NCBI RefSeq assembly: GCF_015863205.1
Contig: NZ_JACBXQ010000006.1
Location: forward strand, 148,918 to 212,917
Reading direction: 5' to 3'
Origin: Facklamia lactis
GTDB lineage: Bacteria > Bacillota > Bacilli > Lactobacillales > Aerococcaceae
DNA length: 64,000 bases
Shown here: one piece after another, positions 19,006-28,464 of the stretch
Numbering within the stretch: position 1 is the stretch's first letter
How the letters are laid out: the number at the start of each line of letters is the position of its first letter
Notes under the pieces: generated by a model
The model's database searches: none
Told to the model about the DNA's origin: nothing
Seen by the model: only the letters and a program-made list of their open reading frames with translations
Translations under genes and position numbers: made by a program

Positions 19006-20514
19006 ATGGCGAATTTTGAGAAAGATGCTAAAGATCTGTTAGAGCTGATTGGTGGCGAAGAAAATATTAATGCGATGACTCATTGTGCAACTCGTATGCG
19101 TTTTGCTTTAAAAGATCCAGAAAAAGCAGATGTAAAAAATATTGAAGCGATACCATCAATTAAGGGGACTTTTACACAGGCAGGCCAGTTTCAAGTCATT
19201 GTGGGTAATCAAGTTTCAGAATTTTATAAAGAGTTTGCAAAAAACACATCGATTACTGAGTCCAGTAAAGAAGATGTAAAAGCTGCTTCTGAGACGAATC
19301 AGTCATGGTGGCAAAAAATTATGACATTTTTAGCAGAAGTGTTTGCACCTATAATTCCAGCTATCATTGTGGGAGGCCTTATCCTCGGTTTCCGTAACAT
19401 ATTAGAAGGTGTTGGTTTTGAAGCTTTAGGACAAAAAGTTGTTGAAGGGGTAGCTCAGACTAATGCAGATGGAAGTCCAGTTTGGAATACGATTGTAGAT
19501 GTGTCAACTTTCTGGAATGGTGTTAATCATTTCTTATGGTTACCTGCTGAAGCGATTTTTCACTTTTTACCAGTTGGAATTACTTGGTCTGTAACGCGTA
19601 AGATGGGGACCACTCAAATTCTTGGAATTATATTGGGGCTTACTTTAGTTTCACCACAATTATTAAATGCTTATGGTGCAGCTGAAGCTTTAGCGGATGG
19701 AACAGTTCCTCAGTGGGATTTTGGTTTTGTTAAATTAGATATGATAGGGTATCAGGCTCAAGTTCTCCCTGCGATGTTTGCAGGAATTACTTTATCTTGG
19801 TTTGAAAAGTTCTGGAGAAAGCATGTACCAGAATATTTATCGATGATTTTAGTACCTTTCTTAGCCTTATTGCCGGCTGTTATATTAGCTCATACGGTTT
19901 TAGGTCCTGTGGGCTGGTGGATTGGTGATTTAATTGCTAAAGGTGTTACATGGGGGTTAACAGGTCCATTAAAAGCTATTTTTGGTTTCTTATTTGGTGC
20001 CTTGTATTCGCCACTTGTGATTACAGGTTTACACCATATGACCAATGCGATCGATACTCAATTAATTGCGTCAAATGGTGGAACGGTTCTTTGGCCGATG
20101 ATCGCTTTGTCAAATATTGCTCAAGCCTCAGCAGTAGTGGCGTATTGGTGGATGACACGCCAAGATGATGAAGAATCACAAATTACGGTTCCTTCTTATA
20201 TTTCAGCTTTTTTAGGTGTGACTGAACCTGCCATGTTCGGAGTCACTTTAAAATATGTTTATCCTTTTGTTGCAGCAATGATTGGCTCTGGAATTGCTGG
20301 ATTTATTTCCACAGTTACAAATATTACAGCTAATTCTATTGGTGTTGGTGGCTTACCAGGATTTTTAGTGATTCAACAACAATCAATGCTTTGGTTTTTT
20401 ATTGCGATGTTTGTAGCGATCGTGGTACCAATTATTTTAACTTTATCTTTTAAGAAAGCTAATTTCTTAACAGAAGCAGGCCTAGATTTTGATATTCCAT
20501 TTTTTAATAAGTAA
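19006..20514 (+). CDS. treP: PTS trehalose transporter, EIIBC
   Basis: Imports trehalose and phosphorylates it to trehalose-6-phosphate. 502 residues. The EIIB domain (about 1-90) has the phosphorylated Cys in AMTHCATRMRF (Cys about 27). A linker precedes the EIIC domain (about 105-500) with about ten membrane segments and GLHHMTNAIDTQLIA and FLGVTEPAMFGVTLKY. There is no EIIA domain, so it must share one from another sugar PTS. Trehalose specificity is inferred from the adjacent phosphotrehalase and TreR-type regulator. Confidence 0.93.
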   Translation: MANFEKDAKDLLELIGGEENINAMTHCATRMRFALKDPEKADVKNIEAIPSIKGTFTQAGQFQVIVGNQVSEFYKEFAKNTSITESSKEDVKAASETNQSWWQKIMTFLAEVFAPIIPAIIVGGLILGFRNILEGVGFEALGQKVVEGVAQTNADGSPVWNTIVDVSTFWNGVNHFLWLPAEAIFHFLPVGITWSVTRKMGTTQILGIILGLTLVSPQLLNAYGAAEALADGTVPQWDFGFVKLDMIGYQAQVLPAMFAGITLSWFEKFWRKHVPEYLSMILVPFLALLPAVILAHTVLGPVGWWIGDLIAKGVTWGLTGPLKAIFGFLFGALYSPLVITGLHHMTNAIDTQLIASNGGTVLWPMIALSNIAQASAVVAYWWMTRQDDEESQITVPSYISAFLGVTEPAMFGVTLKYVYPFVAAMIGSGIAGFISTVTNITANSIGVGGLPGFLVIQQQSMLWFFIAMFVAIVVPIILTLSFKKANFLTEAGLDFDIPFFNK

Positions 20515-20530
20515 AGATTAGGGAGGATTT

Positions 20531-22201
20531 ATGGACTTAAGCCAACGTGTTATTTATCAAATATATCCTCGATCATTTCAGGATAGTAATAAGGATGGAA
20601 TCGGAGACTTACCTGGTATTATCAAACGTCTAGATTATTTAAAAGAATTAGGGATTGATATGATTTGGTTAAGTCCTTTTTATCCTTCTCCACAAAATGA
20701 TAATGGATATGATGTAAGTAATTATTTAGAGATAGATCCAATGTTTGGAAATATGAATGATTTTGATTGCCTAGTGGCTGAAGCACAAACTCGTGGAATA
20801 GATCTGATGTTAGATATGGTATTTAACCATACATCGATCGAACACGAATGGTTTCGAAAAGCGTTAGCAGGTGATCCAAAGTATCAAGATTTTTATTATT
20901 TAAGATCTTTAAAAGAAGATGGATCATTACCGACTAATTGGGAATCTAAATTTGGTGGTCCTGCATGGGCACAATTTGGTGAAACAGACCTATATTATCT
21001 GCATCTATATGATAAAACACAAGCAGATTTAAATTGGTATAATCCTAGGGTTAGAAAAGAACTACATGAGATTGTAAAGTTTTGGATGAAAAAAGGGGTT
21101 AAAGGCTTTCGATTTGACGTTTTAAATGTTATTGGAAAATCGGAAGTATTAATTGATAGTCCGGAACCAGGTTCAAAAGAGGAGAAAGCTCTTTATACAG
21201 ATACTCCGATTGTCCATGAATGGATTAAAGAATTAAATCAGGCAACTTTTGGACAGGATCAAGATTTTGTGACGGTAGGCGAAATGTCTTCTACTTCTGT
21301 TCCCTCAGGAATTCTTTATACTAATCCATGTCAAAATCAACTTTCTATGATTTTTTCTTTTCATCATTTAAAAGTAGATTATGAAAATGGAGAGAAATGG
21401 TCTAACCCACCTTTTGATTTTATTGAATTAAAAAGAATTTTAAATGAATGGCAACAGGGAATGTCTGATGGCAATGGCTGGAATGCTCTATTCTTAAATA
21501 ACCATGATCAGCCAAGAGCAAATAGTCGTTTCGGTGATCCAGAGAACTATCCTTTTGAAACTGCAAGTATGCTGGCACAAACGATTCATTTTTTAAGAGG
21601 AACTCCCTATGTTTATCAAGGTGAAGAGATTGGTATGTCTAATCCTAATTTTGAATCTATTGAGCAATATCATGACGTTGAAACCCATAATTATTATCAT
21701 ATTATGAAAGAGAAAGGTTATACTAAAAATAAAATTATGGCAATTATTCAAGCTAAATCTAGGGATAATAGTCGAACGCCTATTCAATGGGATAGAAGTC
21801 AAAATGCAGGATTTAGTAAGGTAGAACCTTGGATTAATGTAGCAGATAATTATTTACAAGTAAATGTTGAAGATGAGCTAAAAAAAGGGAAAATATTTCG
21901 ATATTATCAAAAAATAATTGAATTAAGAAAAAATAATGAATTGATTCAAAAAGGTCACTATCGTGGTTTAATGTTAGATGATCCTAATTTTATGGTATAC
22001 GTAAGAGAATCGAAGAATTCTAAAAAATTATTGGTTGTTAGCCATTTTTATGAAGCAGACTGTGAATTTAGAATGCCTGAAGAGTTTACCCATTGTAAGG
22101 CTACTAAATTAATCGGCAACGGTAAATTGTCTAATATATATGAGGGACAAGAAACATTAATTTTTGGTCCGTATGAAACGGTTGCTTACCTATTTGAATA
22201 A
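20531..22201 (+). CDS. treC: Alpha,alpha-phosphotrehalase (trehalose-6-phosphate hydrolase)
   Basis: GH13-family enzyme that splits trehalose-6-phosphate into glucose and glucose-6-phosphate. 556 residues. (Beta/alpha)8 barrel motifs in order: DMVFNHTSIEHEWF (region I), GFRFDVLNVI with the Asp nucleophile (about 200), VGEMSS with the Glu acid/base (about 255) and NNHDQPRANSRFGD (region IV). The opening VIYQIYPRSFQDSNKDGIGD is standard. It is 16 bases after treP and therefore co-transcribed. Oligo-1,6-glucosidases are close relatives; the PTS neighbour favours phosphotrehalase. Confidence 0.93.
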   Translation: MDLSQRVIYQIYPRSFQDSNKDGIGDLPGIIKRLDYLKELGIDMIWLSPFYPSPQNDNGYDVSNYLEIDPMFGNMNDFDCLVAEAQTRGIDLMLDMVFNHTSIEHEWFRKALAGDPKYQDFYYLRSLKEDGSLPTNWESKFGGPAWAQFGETDLYYLHLYDKTQADLNWYNPRVRKELHEIVKFWMKKGVKGFRFDVLNVIGKSEVLIDSPEPGSKEEKALYTDTPIVHEWIKELNQATFGQDQDFVTVGEMSSTSVPSGILYTNPCQNQLSMIFSFHHLKVDYENGEKWSNPPFDFIELKRILNEWQQGMSDGNGWNALFLNNHDQPRANSRFGDPENYPFETASMLAQTIHFLRGTPYVYQGEEIGMSNPNFESIEQYHDVETHNYYHIMKEKGYTKNKIMAIIQAKSRDNSRTPIQWDRSQNAGFSKVEPWINVADNYLQVNVEDELKKGKIFRYYQKIIELRKNNELIQKGHYRGLMLDDPNFMVYVRESKNSKKLLVVSHFYEADCEFRMPEEFTHCKATKLIGNGKLSNIYEGQETLIFGPYETVAYLFE

Positions 22202-22208
22202 TTATTTG

Positions 22209-22244
22209 AAAGGATTTCGATTTTTTAAAAACGAAATCCTTTTT
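22209..22244 (+). terminator. Terminator of the tre operon
   Basis: AAAGGATTTCG and CGAAATCCTTT form an 11-bp stem with an A/T loop, followed by TTATT. It lies eight bases after treC. Confidence 0.88.
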
Positions 22245-22315
22245 ATTAACTAATTTATTGTTATATGACTGCTGAACTGTGCTATAATTGATTTTATCGT
22301 GGGGAGGTGGCTAAA

Positions 22316-23545
22316 ATGTTTGTCGTTAAAAAGTTGTTATTTTTGGGTGTTATTTTTATATTAGTAGGTTGCAGTAGAGAACCAATGATTCAACTAAGTG
22401 AAGAAAATCGAATAAAAATAGAGTCTAAAATAGCAGAAAAAACAACTACGGAAGAGAAAATAGAGTCTAGCATAGAAACTCAGCCAAACGAATCCACTAA
22501 AGAGACTCAGGCATCGCCAAATAAAGAAAATCCTAACATTACTATTGATACTTCTAAATGGGAGCAAGCAGCTGAAGGAACGGAATATTCGATTATGGAT
22601 TTTATTCCTTTTAGAGCAAATCAGATTAAAAAATTTTCAGATGATATGATTAGTTATGTGGACCATTATGATGAGAGTAGTGGGCAAATGCAAGTCCGTC
22701 AAATCAAAGATAATAAAACTATGTCTAGTCTTTACCAGTGGGATGGTAATCAAATCAAACAATTCGCTTCTTTTCAGCCAGAGAATGTTTTACGGAACTA
22801 TTTAGATTCGGAACAATATGATAATACCCTTTCTCAACCTCTTGTTTTATTAGCAGCACCGATAGTAACAGGTAACCGATGGACGTATGATGGACAGAAT
22901 CAAAGTGAGATTACTGCAATATATGAAAATGTTGAAATTGATAATAAACAATTCAGTCAAGTGGTTGAAGTGACGACGGATACTAATGACAAGCAAGTTC
23001 ATCAATTATATGCTAAAGATTATGGCTTAATCGCTACTTGGGATGAGCAAAATAAACTGTCTAGCTATTTAAAAGAATACTCTACTGATGTGATGCTGGT
23101 TTATAATATTGATATATATGTTCCAGTTGAAAATGAAAATGGTTCTTTAATTGAAAAACAAGTTGTTCCATTTTCTTGGCAGACAGATGACACGCTAGCC
23201 AGTGCTCTTAAACGACTATTCCAGGAACAAAAATGGATAGGGCAAGAAATAGATATATTAGATATCTCAAAAGAAGAAGACATTGGAGAGGTTGATTTTA
23301 CATCAGGAGTTGTTGCTGATCTCAATAAACACCCTGCAGGAGAACAAGCAGTTATAGCTGCTTTAGTATCAACAACTGCAGAATTTTTAAAAGTGGATAA
23401 AGTACGATTGGAAGTTTATGGTAATGGAATGCTTCCGGCTACGATTGATTATCCACCTAATGGAATATACACGATTGACCCTACGTGGTTGAATCAGACA
23501 AATTCGACTCCTTCTACGGAGGAGATAACAGAGACCACTATGTAG
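22316..23545 (+). CDS. Lipoprotein with a GerMN-like domain, function unknown
   Basis: 409 residues. A lipoprotein signal ends in ILVGCSRE (Cys about 16), then a Glu/Thr/Ser-rich linker (about 30-85). A middle domain of unknown type (about 90-255) is followed by a C-terminal segment (about 270-385, GEVDFTSGVVADL ... EQAVIAALVSTTAEFL ... VRLEVYGNG) that resembles the GerMN domain of sporulation/germination and cell-wall-associated lipoproteins. I use ATG 22316, spaced eight bases from GGGGAGG; the upstream GTG overlaps that box. A promoter-like TATAAT-type element lies at about 22282. No pathway can be assigned; tre linkage may be incidental. Confidence 0.7.
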   Translation: MFVVKKLLFLGVIFILVGCSREPMIQLSEENRIKIESKIAEKTTTEEKIESSIETQPNESTKETQASPNKENPNITIDTSKWEQAAEGTEYSIMDFIPFRANQIKKFSDDMISYVDHYDESSGQMQVRQIKDNKTMSSLYQWDGNQIKQFASFQPENVLRNYLDSEQYDNTLSQPLVLLAAPIVTGNRWTYDGQNQSEITAIYENVEIDNKQFSQVVEVTTDTNDKQVHQLYAKDYGLIATWDEQNKLSSYLKEYSTDVMLVYNIDIYVPVENENGSLIEKQVVPFSWQTDDTLASALKRLFQEQKWIGQEIDILDISKEEDIGEVDFTSGVVADLNKHPAGEQAVIAALVSTTAEFLKVDKVRLEVYGNGMLPATIDYPPNGIYTIDPTWLNQTNSTPSTEEITETTM

Positions 23546-23549
23546 ATAG

Positions 23550-23600
23550 AGATAAAGAAAGCGGATGATGGGGAATTTCCATCATTCGCTTTCTTTATCT
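23550..23600. terminator. Bidirectional terminator between the lipoprotein gene and treR
   Basis: Long inverted repeat: AGATAAAGAAAGCG and CGCTTTCTTTATCT as outer arms with GATGATGG/TCCATCAT inside. It lies between converging genes and overlaps the treR stop codon. Confidence 0.9.
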
Positions 23601-24311
23601 ATGCTGACGGCGATGCGCAATTTCTTTAAAACGAAATTTGTCAATACGATGTCTAGATTTAGTTAATTGAAAAAAAGAAGTGTCAGCGAGAAAAACATGA
23701 CTAGCAACCATCATAATGTAATCTGTCTCTGAGATGTTCATCCATTGTCGATCCAATTCATTAGATAAATCAGCATAAAATTCTTTAATAGCATAACCTA
23801 TTTCTAAATGAAGTTCTTCTTCAAAGTATTGATAAATAGAAGATAATGCTTTATCGCTGGGTATTTCATTGACATACTTAGTGCGAATATACTCTTCATC
23901 AATAATTAAAATTTCACTGTCAATTTGACGGGCTCGTATTAAATGAATAAATTTTTCATCATCATTAATATCATAGAGTCCAATTAATTCTTTAGGAACA
24001 TCAGTAGTTTGATTTAAAATAATATGTGAATGACTGTTTAAATTTTGATCATGTATGAGTTCCTTATATGAAACTAGACCAGAAATTGGAAGCGAAAATT
24101 GTTCATAGTCTAAAACGATAGCTCCTTTTCCTTTTTGTTTATGGATAAATCCTTCATCAATTAAACGTTTTTGAGCTTTTCTGACTGTTTCACGAGATAC
24201 ATGATAATATATAGCAAGGTCAGGCTCACTAGGAATTAATGATCCGATTGGATAATAACCATTTTTAATTTTATTTTTTAGATCATGATAGATTTGTTCA
24301 AATTTATGCAT
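23595..24311 (-). CDS. treR: GntR-family repressor of the trehalose operon (TreR-like)
   Basis: 238 residues. The winged-helix GntR domain (about 1-68) has IPSEPDLAIYYHVSRETVRK. A UTRA effector domain (about 85-235) follows. Effector-binding UTRA repressors next to treP/treC are normally TreR, which senses trehalose-6-phosphate. I start at ATG 24311 (MHKFEQIYHDLK), which aligns with the family; the extra 11 upstream codons are not GntR-like. The gene converges on the operon instead of being part of it. Confidence 0.83.
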   Translation of the reverse strand: MHKFEQIYHDLKNKIKNGYYPIGSLIPSEPDLAIYYHVSRETVRKAQKRLIDEGFIHKQKGKGAIVLDYEQFSLPISGLVSYKELIHDQNLNSHSHIILNQTTDVPKELIGLYDINDDEKFIHLIRARQIDSEILIIDEEYIRTKYVNEIPSDKALSSIYQYFEEELHLEIGYAIKEFYADLSNELDRQWMNISETDYIMMVASHVFLADTSFFQLTKSRHRIDKFRFKEIAHRRQHR

Positions 24312-24396
24312 TAAATCACATCCTATTCCTATGTATTTTACCATTTTTTATCAAGCTAACGTAACTAAAAATTGTTTAATAACTTTTTCAAAAATC

Positions 24397-24425
24397 TTGC
24401 TCTTCCACTATGTATTTGATACAAT
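24397..24425 (+). promoter_or_regulatory. Promoter upstream of the mnmE leader
   Basis: TTGCTC (24397-24402), a 17-base spacer and TACAAT (24420-24425). Transcription would begin near 24432 and run into the hairpin at 24449-24505 before mnmE. Confidence 0.6.
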
Positions 24426-24448
24426 ACCATCGATAATAGGTAGCAGTC

Positions 24449-24505
24449 AAAGTGCTTACGAAAAAATAACCTTTTATGAGGTTTTTTCGTTGGGCACTTT
24501 TTTTA
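24449..24505 (+). terminator. Attenuator-like terminator in the mnmE leader
   Basis: AAAGTGC and GCACTTT close a hairpin whose inner arms are ACGAAAAAATAACC and GGTTTTTTCGT, followed by seven T. It lies between a good promoter and mnmE, and nothing upstream on this strand needs terminating. It therefore either attenuates mnmE or ends a small RNA of about 70 nucleotides. Confidence 0.7.
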
Positions 24506-24529
24506 TGAAATTTTTGAAAGGGGAAAACA

Positions 24530-25906
24530 ATGTATCTAACGGACACAATTGCTGCTATTTCAACAGCATTAGGTGAAGGTGCTATTGGTATTGTAAGATT
24601 AAGCGGTCCAGAATCACTTAATATTGCTTCGGAAATGTTTAGAGGAAAAAATCTTTTGGAAGTTAATAGTCACACTATTCATTATGGCCATATCATTGAC
24701 CGCCAAGATAATATTATTGATGAGGTGATGGTGACAGTATTGAAAGCACCCAAAACATATACACGTGAAGATGTAATAGAAATAAATTGTCATGGGGGTG
24801 TCATGGCAGTTCAAAGAATTCTTGAAGAATGTCTATTGCTTGGAGCAAGAATGGCTGAACCAGGTGAATTTACTAAACGTGCGTTTCTGAATGGTAGGAT
24901 TGATTTATCACAAGCAGAAGCACTAATGGATCTGATACAAGCAAAAACTAGTCGAGCGATGGATGCTTCAATTAATCAATTACAAGGTTCTCTTTCAGTA
25001 AAAATTCGAGAATTGCGGCAAGAAATGTTAAATACCTTAGCACAAGTAGAGGTGACGATTGATTATCCAGAATATGATGATGTTGAGGAAATTTCAACAA
25101 ACGAATTGGTGCTAACAGCGAAGAATGTCAAATCAAAAATAGAGGACATTTTACAAATGGCGCAAAATGGACGTTTATTTAGGGATGGGATAAAAACTGC
25201 TATTGTGGGTCGCCCCAATGTAGGGAAATCAAGCCTTTTAAATCGTTTGACAGGTTTTGACAAAGCAATTGTGACTGATATTGCCGGAACTACTCGAGAT
25301 ACCATTGAAGAGTACATTAATATTCAGGGTGTACCGCTTCATTTAGTAGACACAGCAGGTATTCGCGAAACAAATGAGTTGGTCGAACGAATTGGTGTGA
25401 CAAAAAGTCGTGAATTAATTGACAAATCAGATTTAATTATACTTGTTTTAAATCAAACAGAATCTTTGACAGAGATCGATATAGAACTATTAGAATTGAC
25501 GCAAGGTAAAAAGCGAATAATTTTATTTAATAAAGAAGATTTGGTCGCTAAAATTGTTCCTCATGATATTTCTAATTATGCTGAAGAAAATGAAGTGATT
25601 TTGACGTCTATGTTAACAGAAAATGGTATTCGCCAATTAGAAGAGAAAATAGTAAATCTTTTTTATGCTGGCAATCTACAGTCGACAGATGTCAACTATT
25701 TATTAAACTCTCGTCATACAAATTTATTACGACAAGCAATTAAATTACTCGATGAGGTAATAGTAGCAAGTTATGATCAAGTACCAGTAGATTTGATTCA
25801 AATTGATTATACAAGAGCTTGGGAAATATTGGGAGAAATTATTGGAGACAGTTTTCAAGATGAGCTATTAGATAAATTATTTAGCCAATTTTGTTTAGGA
25901 AAATAG
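24530..25906 (+). CDS. mnmE: tRNA modification GTPase MnmE
   Basis: With MnmG it installs the carboxymethylaminomethyl (or aminomethyl) group on wobble uridine 34 of several tRNAs. 458 residues. The N-terminal folate-binding domain (about 1-118) starts DTIAAISTALGEGAIGIVRL. The G domain has GRPNVGKSSLLNRL (about 228), DIAGTTRD, DTAGI and NKED. The C-terminus ends FCLGK, with the functionally required Cys of the C(I/L)GK motif. It is followed with no gap by a Nudix gene, then mnmG. Confidence 0.97.
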   Translation: MYLTDTIAAISTALGEGAIGIVRLSGPESLNIASEMFRGKNLLEVNSHTIHYGHIIDRQDNIIDEVMVTVLKAPKTYTREDVIEINCHGGVMAVQRILEECLLLGARMAEPGEFTKRAFLNGRIDLSQAEALMDLIQAKTSRAMDASINQLQGSLSVKIRELRQEMLNTLAQVEVTIDYPEYDDVEEISTNELVLTAKNVKSKIEDILQMAQNGRLFRDGIKTAIVGRPNVGKSSLLNRLTGFDKAIVTDIAGTTRDTIEEYINIQGVPLHLVDTAGIRETNELVERIGVTKSRELIDKSDLIILVLNQTESLTEIDIELLELTQGKKRIILFNKEDLVAKIVPHDISNYAEENEVILTSMLTENGIRQLEEKIVNLFYAGNLQSTDVNYLLNSRHTNLLRQAIKLLDEVIVASYDQVPVDLIQIDYTRAWEILGEIIGDSFQDELLDKLFSQFCLGK

Positions 25907-26407
25907 GTGAAAAAAATGCAACAGTTATCAACAATTTGCTATTTAGATAATGGTAAACAATTTTTGCTTTTACATAGAAATAAAAAAGAAAATGATATAC
26001 ATGAAGGTAAGTGGGTAAGCGTAGGAGGTAAATTTGAGCCTGGTGAGACTCCTGAGGAATGTGCAAAGCGAGAAATAAAAGAAGAGACAGGATTGAATGC
26101 AAAGAATTTAATTCCAGTTGGTTTTATTAGTTTTCCAGATTTTACTCATAATTCAATCGATTGGTATTCATTTGTCTATCGTGTCAAAGATTTTGATGGA
26201 GAAATAATTGAGGATTGTGATGAGGGAACATTAGAGTGGGTTGATTATGATCAAATTATGGATAAACCTACTTGGGAGGGTGATTATGTTTACTTAGACT
26301 GGATCTTATCTGATAAGCCTTTTTTTTGGGCAAAATTTGAATATGATGTTAAGGGTAAGTTATTCCATCATTCTGTAAAATTTATGGAAGATAGAGGAGG
26401 AAAGTGA
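25907..26407 (+). CDS. Nudix hydrolase (MutT/8-oxo-dGTP type)
   Basis: 166 residues (163 if ATG 25916 is used; both GTG 25907 and ATG 25916 have plausible ribosome binding sites). The Nudix box [20 protein letters not shown] (about 43-62) matches GX5EX7REUXEEXGU and is complete. Members of this group hydrolyse damaged nucleotides or related pyrophosphates; the exact substrate cannot be read from sequence. It is inserted between mnmE and mnmG, which are usually adjacent, and shares the operon with both. Confidence 0.88.
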   Translation: MKKMQQLSTICYLDNGKQFLLLHRNKKENDIHEGKWVSVGGKFEPGETPEECAKREIKEETGLNAKNLIPVGFISFPDFTHNSIDWYSFVYRVKDFDGEIIEDCDEGTLEWVDYDQIMDKPTWEGDYVYLDWILSDKPFFWAKFEYDVKGKLFHHSVKFMEDRGGK

Positions 26408-28308
26408 TGCATACATACGAAGCAGGAAATTATGATGTGATTGTTGTAGGGGCAGGACACGCGGGAAGTGAGGCAGCACTTGCTTCCGCTCGCATTGGTT
26501 GTCGAACATTACTCATCACAATGAATTTAGAAATGATTGCTTATATGCCTTGTAACCCTTCTATTGGGGGACCAGCAAAAGGTGTGGTAGTAAGAGAAAT
26601 TGATGCCTTAGGGGGAGAAATGGGTCGTAACATTGATCGTAGTTATATTCAAATGCGATTGTTAAATACTGGAAAAGGTCCAGCGGTTCAAGCCCTAAGA
26701 GCTCAGGCAGATAAACATTACTATTCAAACTCGATGAAAAATACTTTGGAAGCCGAAAAAATGTTGGATTTAAAACAGGCAATGGTCGAGCAACTTTTAA
26801 TTGAAGAGGGACAGTGTCAAGGAGTGATAACCAATTCGGGGGCGACTTATCGAGCTAAATCTGTTGTTTTGACAGCAGGAACTTATTCTAGAGGACGAAT
26901 CATAATTGGAGAATTAGATTATTCATCAGGCCCCAATAATACTTTGCCTTCGGTAAAATTATCAGAACATTTATTAGAATTAGGAGTAGAATTAGCACGG
27001 TTTAAGACAGGAACACCACCAAGAGTTCATGAAAGTTCTGTTGATTTTGAGGAGACAGAGGAACAACCAGGTGATTTAAATCCTAATCATTTTTCTTTTT
27101 CTACTTCTGATGAAAGCTATATTACTGATCCTATTTCTTGTTGGCTAACTCATACAAATAGTTTAACCCATGAAATTATTGAAAATAATCTACATCGTGC
27201 TCCCATGTTTTCTGGGATTGTGGAAGGGGTAGGTGCTCGATATTGTCCTTCTATCGAAGATAAGATTGTTCGATTCAGTGACAAACCTCGTCATCAAGTT
27301 TTTATTGAACCAGAAGGGCGAAATACAAAGGAGATGTATATTCAGGGTTTGTCAACATCATTACCAGAAGATGTTCAAATAGAGATGTTACATAGTGTAA
27401 AAGGTTTAGAGAGAGCAGAACTTATGAGACCAGGGTATGCGATTGAATATGATGTGGTGGTTCCTCATCAATTAACTTTAAGTTTAGAGGTTAGACAAAT
27501 ACCTGGACTCTTTACTGCAGGACAAATGAATGGAACCAGTGGTTATGAAGAAGCAGCTGGACAAGGAATTATTGCTGGGATTAATGCTGCTCATAAAGCA
27601 TTAGGTAGAGAAGCATTTGTTTTACAACGATCTGAGGCATATATTGGGGTAATGATTGATGATTTAGTGACAAAGGGAACAACAGAACCCTATCGTTTGT
27701 TAACTTCTCGTGCAGAATATCGTTTACTCTTAAGACATGATAATGCTGATTTACGTTTGACAGAAAAAGGCTACCAACTTGGGCTAGTATCAGAAGAAGC
27801 ATATCAAAAATATAGAACAAAGCAAAATATGATTGACAAAGAATTGGATCGTTTAACAAAAATACGTTTGACACCTAAAACATCTGGATTAGCTGAATAC
27901 TTTTCAAAAGTCGGTTCTACTCCTTTAAAAGATGGTATTTTAGCTAGTGAATTACTCAAGCGACCTGAAATTAAATATAAGGATTTGCAACAAGTGTTAC
28001 CTGAATCTAATTTGTCAATTGATCGTCAAGTAGCAGAACAGGTTGAAATTCAAATAAAATATGCAGGTTATATTAAAAAAGCTCTGCAAAAAGTAGATAA
28101 AGTGAAGGCAATGGAAGAGAAAAAAATTCCTGAAAATATTGATTATGATGCAGTTGATAGTTTAGCAACGGAGGCTCGTGAACGCTTAAAATTAATCCAG
28201 CCTTCAAACATTGGGCAAGCTAGTCGTATTTCAGGAGTGAATCCTGCGGATATTGCTATTTTATCCGTCTATATACAACAAGGAAAAATTGTGCGAATTC
28301 AAGAATAA
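26407..28308 (+). CDS. mnmG: tRNA uridine-34 modification enzyme MnmG (GidA)
   Basis: FAD-dependent partner of MnmE. 633 residues from ATG 26407, correctly spaced from AGAGGAGG; the upstream GTG overlaps the Nudix stop. The Rossmann FAD motif is [21 protein letters not shown] cut to [19 protein letters not shown]. Other signatures are [13 protein letters not shown] and LKTGTPPR-like [26 protein letters not shown] and [16 protein letters not shown]. Normally followed by rsmG; here a regulator and decayed DNA intervene. Confidence 0.97.
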   Translation: MHTYEAGNYDVIVVGAGHAGSEAALASARIGCRTLLITMNLEMIAYMPCNPSIGGPAKGVVVREIDALGGEMGRNIDRSYIQMRLLNTGKGPAVQALRAQADKHYYSNSMKNTLEAEKMLDLKQAMVEQLLIEEGQCQGVITNSGATYRAKSVVLTAGTYSRGRIIIGELDYSSGPNNTLPSVKLSEHLLELGVELARFKTGTPPRVHESSVDFEETEEQPGDLNPNHFSFSTSDESYITDPISCWLTHTNSLTHEIIENNLHRAPMFSGIVEGVGARYCPSIEDKIVRFSDKPRHQVFIEPEGRNTKEMYIQGLSTSLPEDVQIEMLHSVKGLERAELMRPGYAIEYDVVVPHQLTLSLEVRQIPGLFTAGQMNGTSGYEEAAGQGIIAGINAAHKALGREAFVLQRSEAYIGVMIDDLVTKGTTEPYRLLTSRAEYRLLLRHDNADLRLTEKGYQLGLVSEEAYQKYRTKQNMIDKELDRLTKIRLTPKTSGLAEYFSKVGSTPLKDGILASELLKRPEIKYKDLQQVLPESNLSIDRQVAEQVEIQIKYAGYIKKALQKVDKVKAMEEKKIPENIDYDAVDSLATEARERLKLIQPSNIGQASRISGVNPADIAILSVYIQQGKIVRIQE

Positions 28309-28431
28309 CCTATTTTGTTTTAATTTAAGTAAGTATAGCGAAAAAATTTCTTAATTATTTACTATTTAACGCTTGTAAAGTGTTAGATAAATAGAATTTG
28401 AGGAATTTTATAGTTTATACATACAATGGAA

Positions 28432-28460
28432 AACACGTCTCTAATCATTAGAGACGTGTT
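28432..28460. terminator. Bidirectional terminator between mnmG and the Mga-like gene
   Basis: AACACGTCTCTAAT-C-ATTAGAGACGTGTT is a perfect 14-bp inverted repeat between convergent genes, with T runs on the plus side and A/T-rich flanks on the other. Confidence 0.9.
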
Positions 28461-28464
28461 ATTT

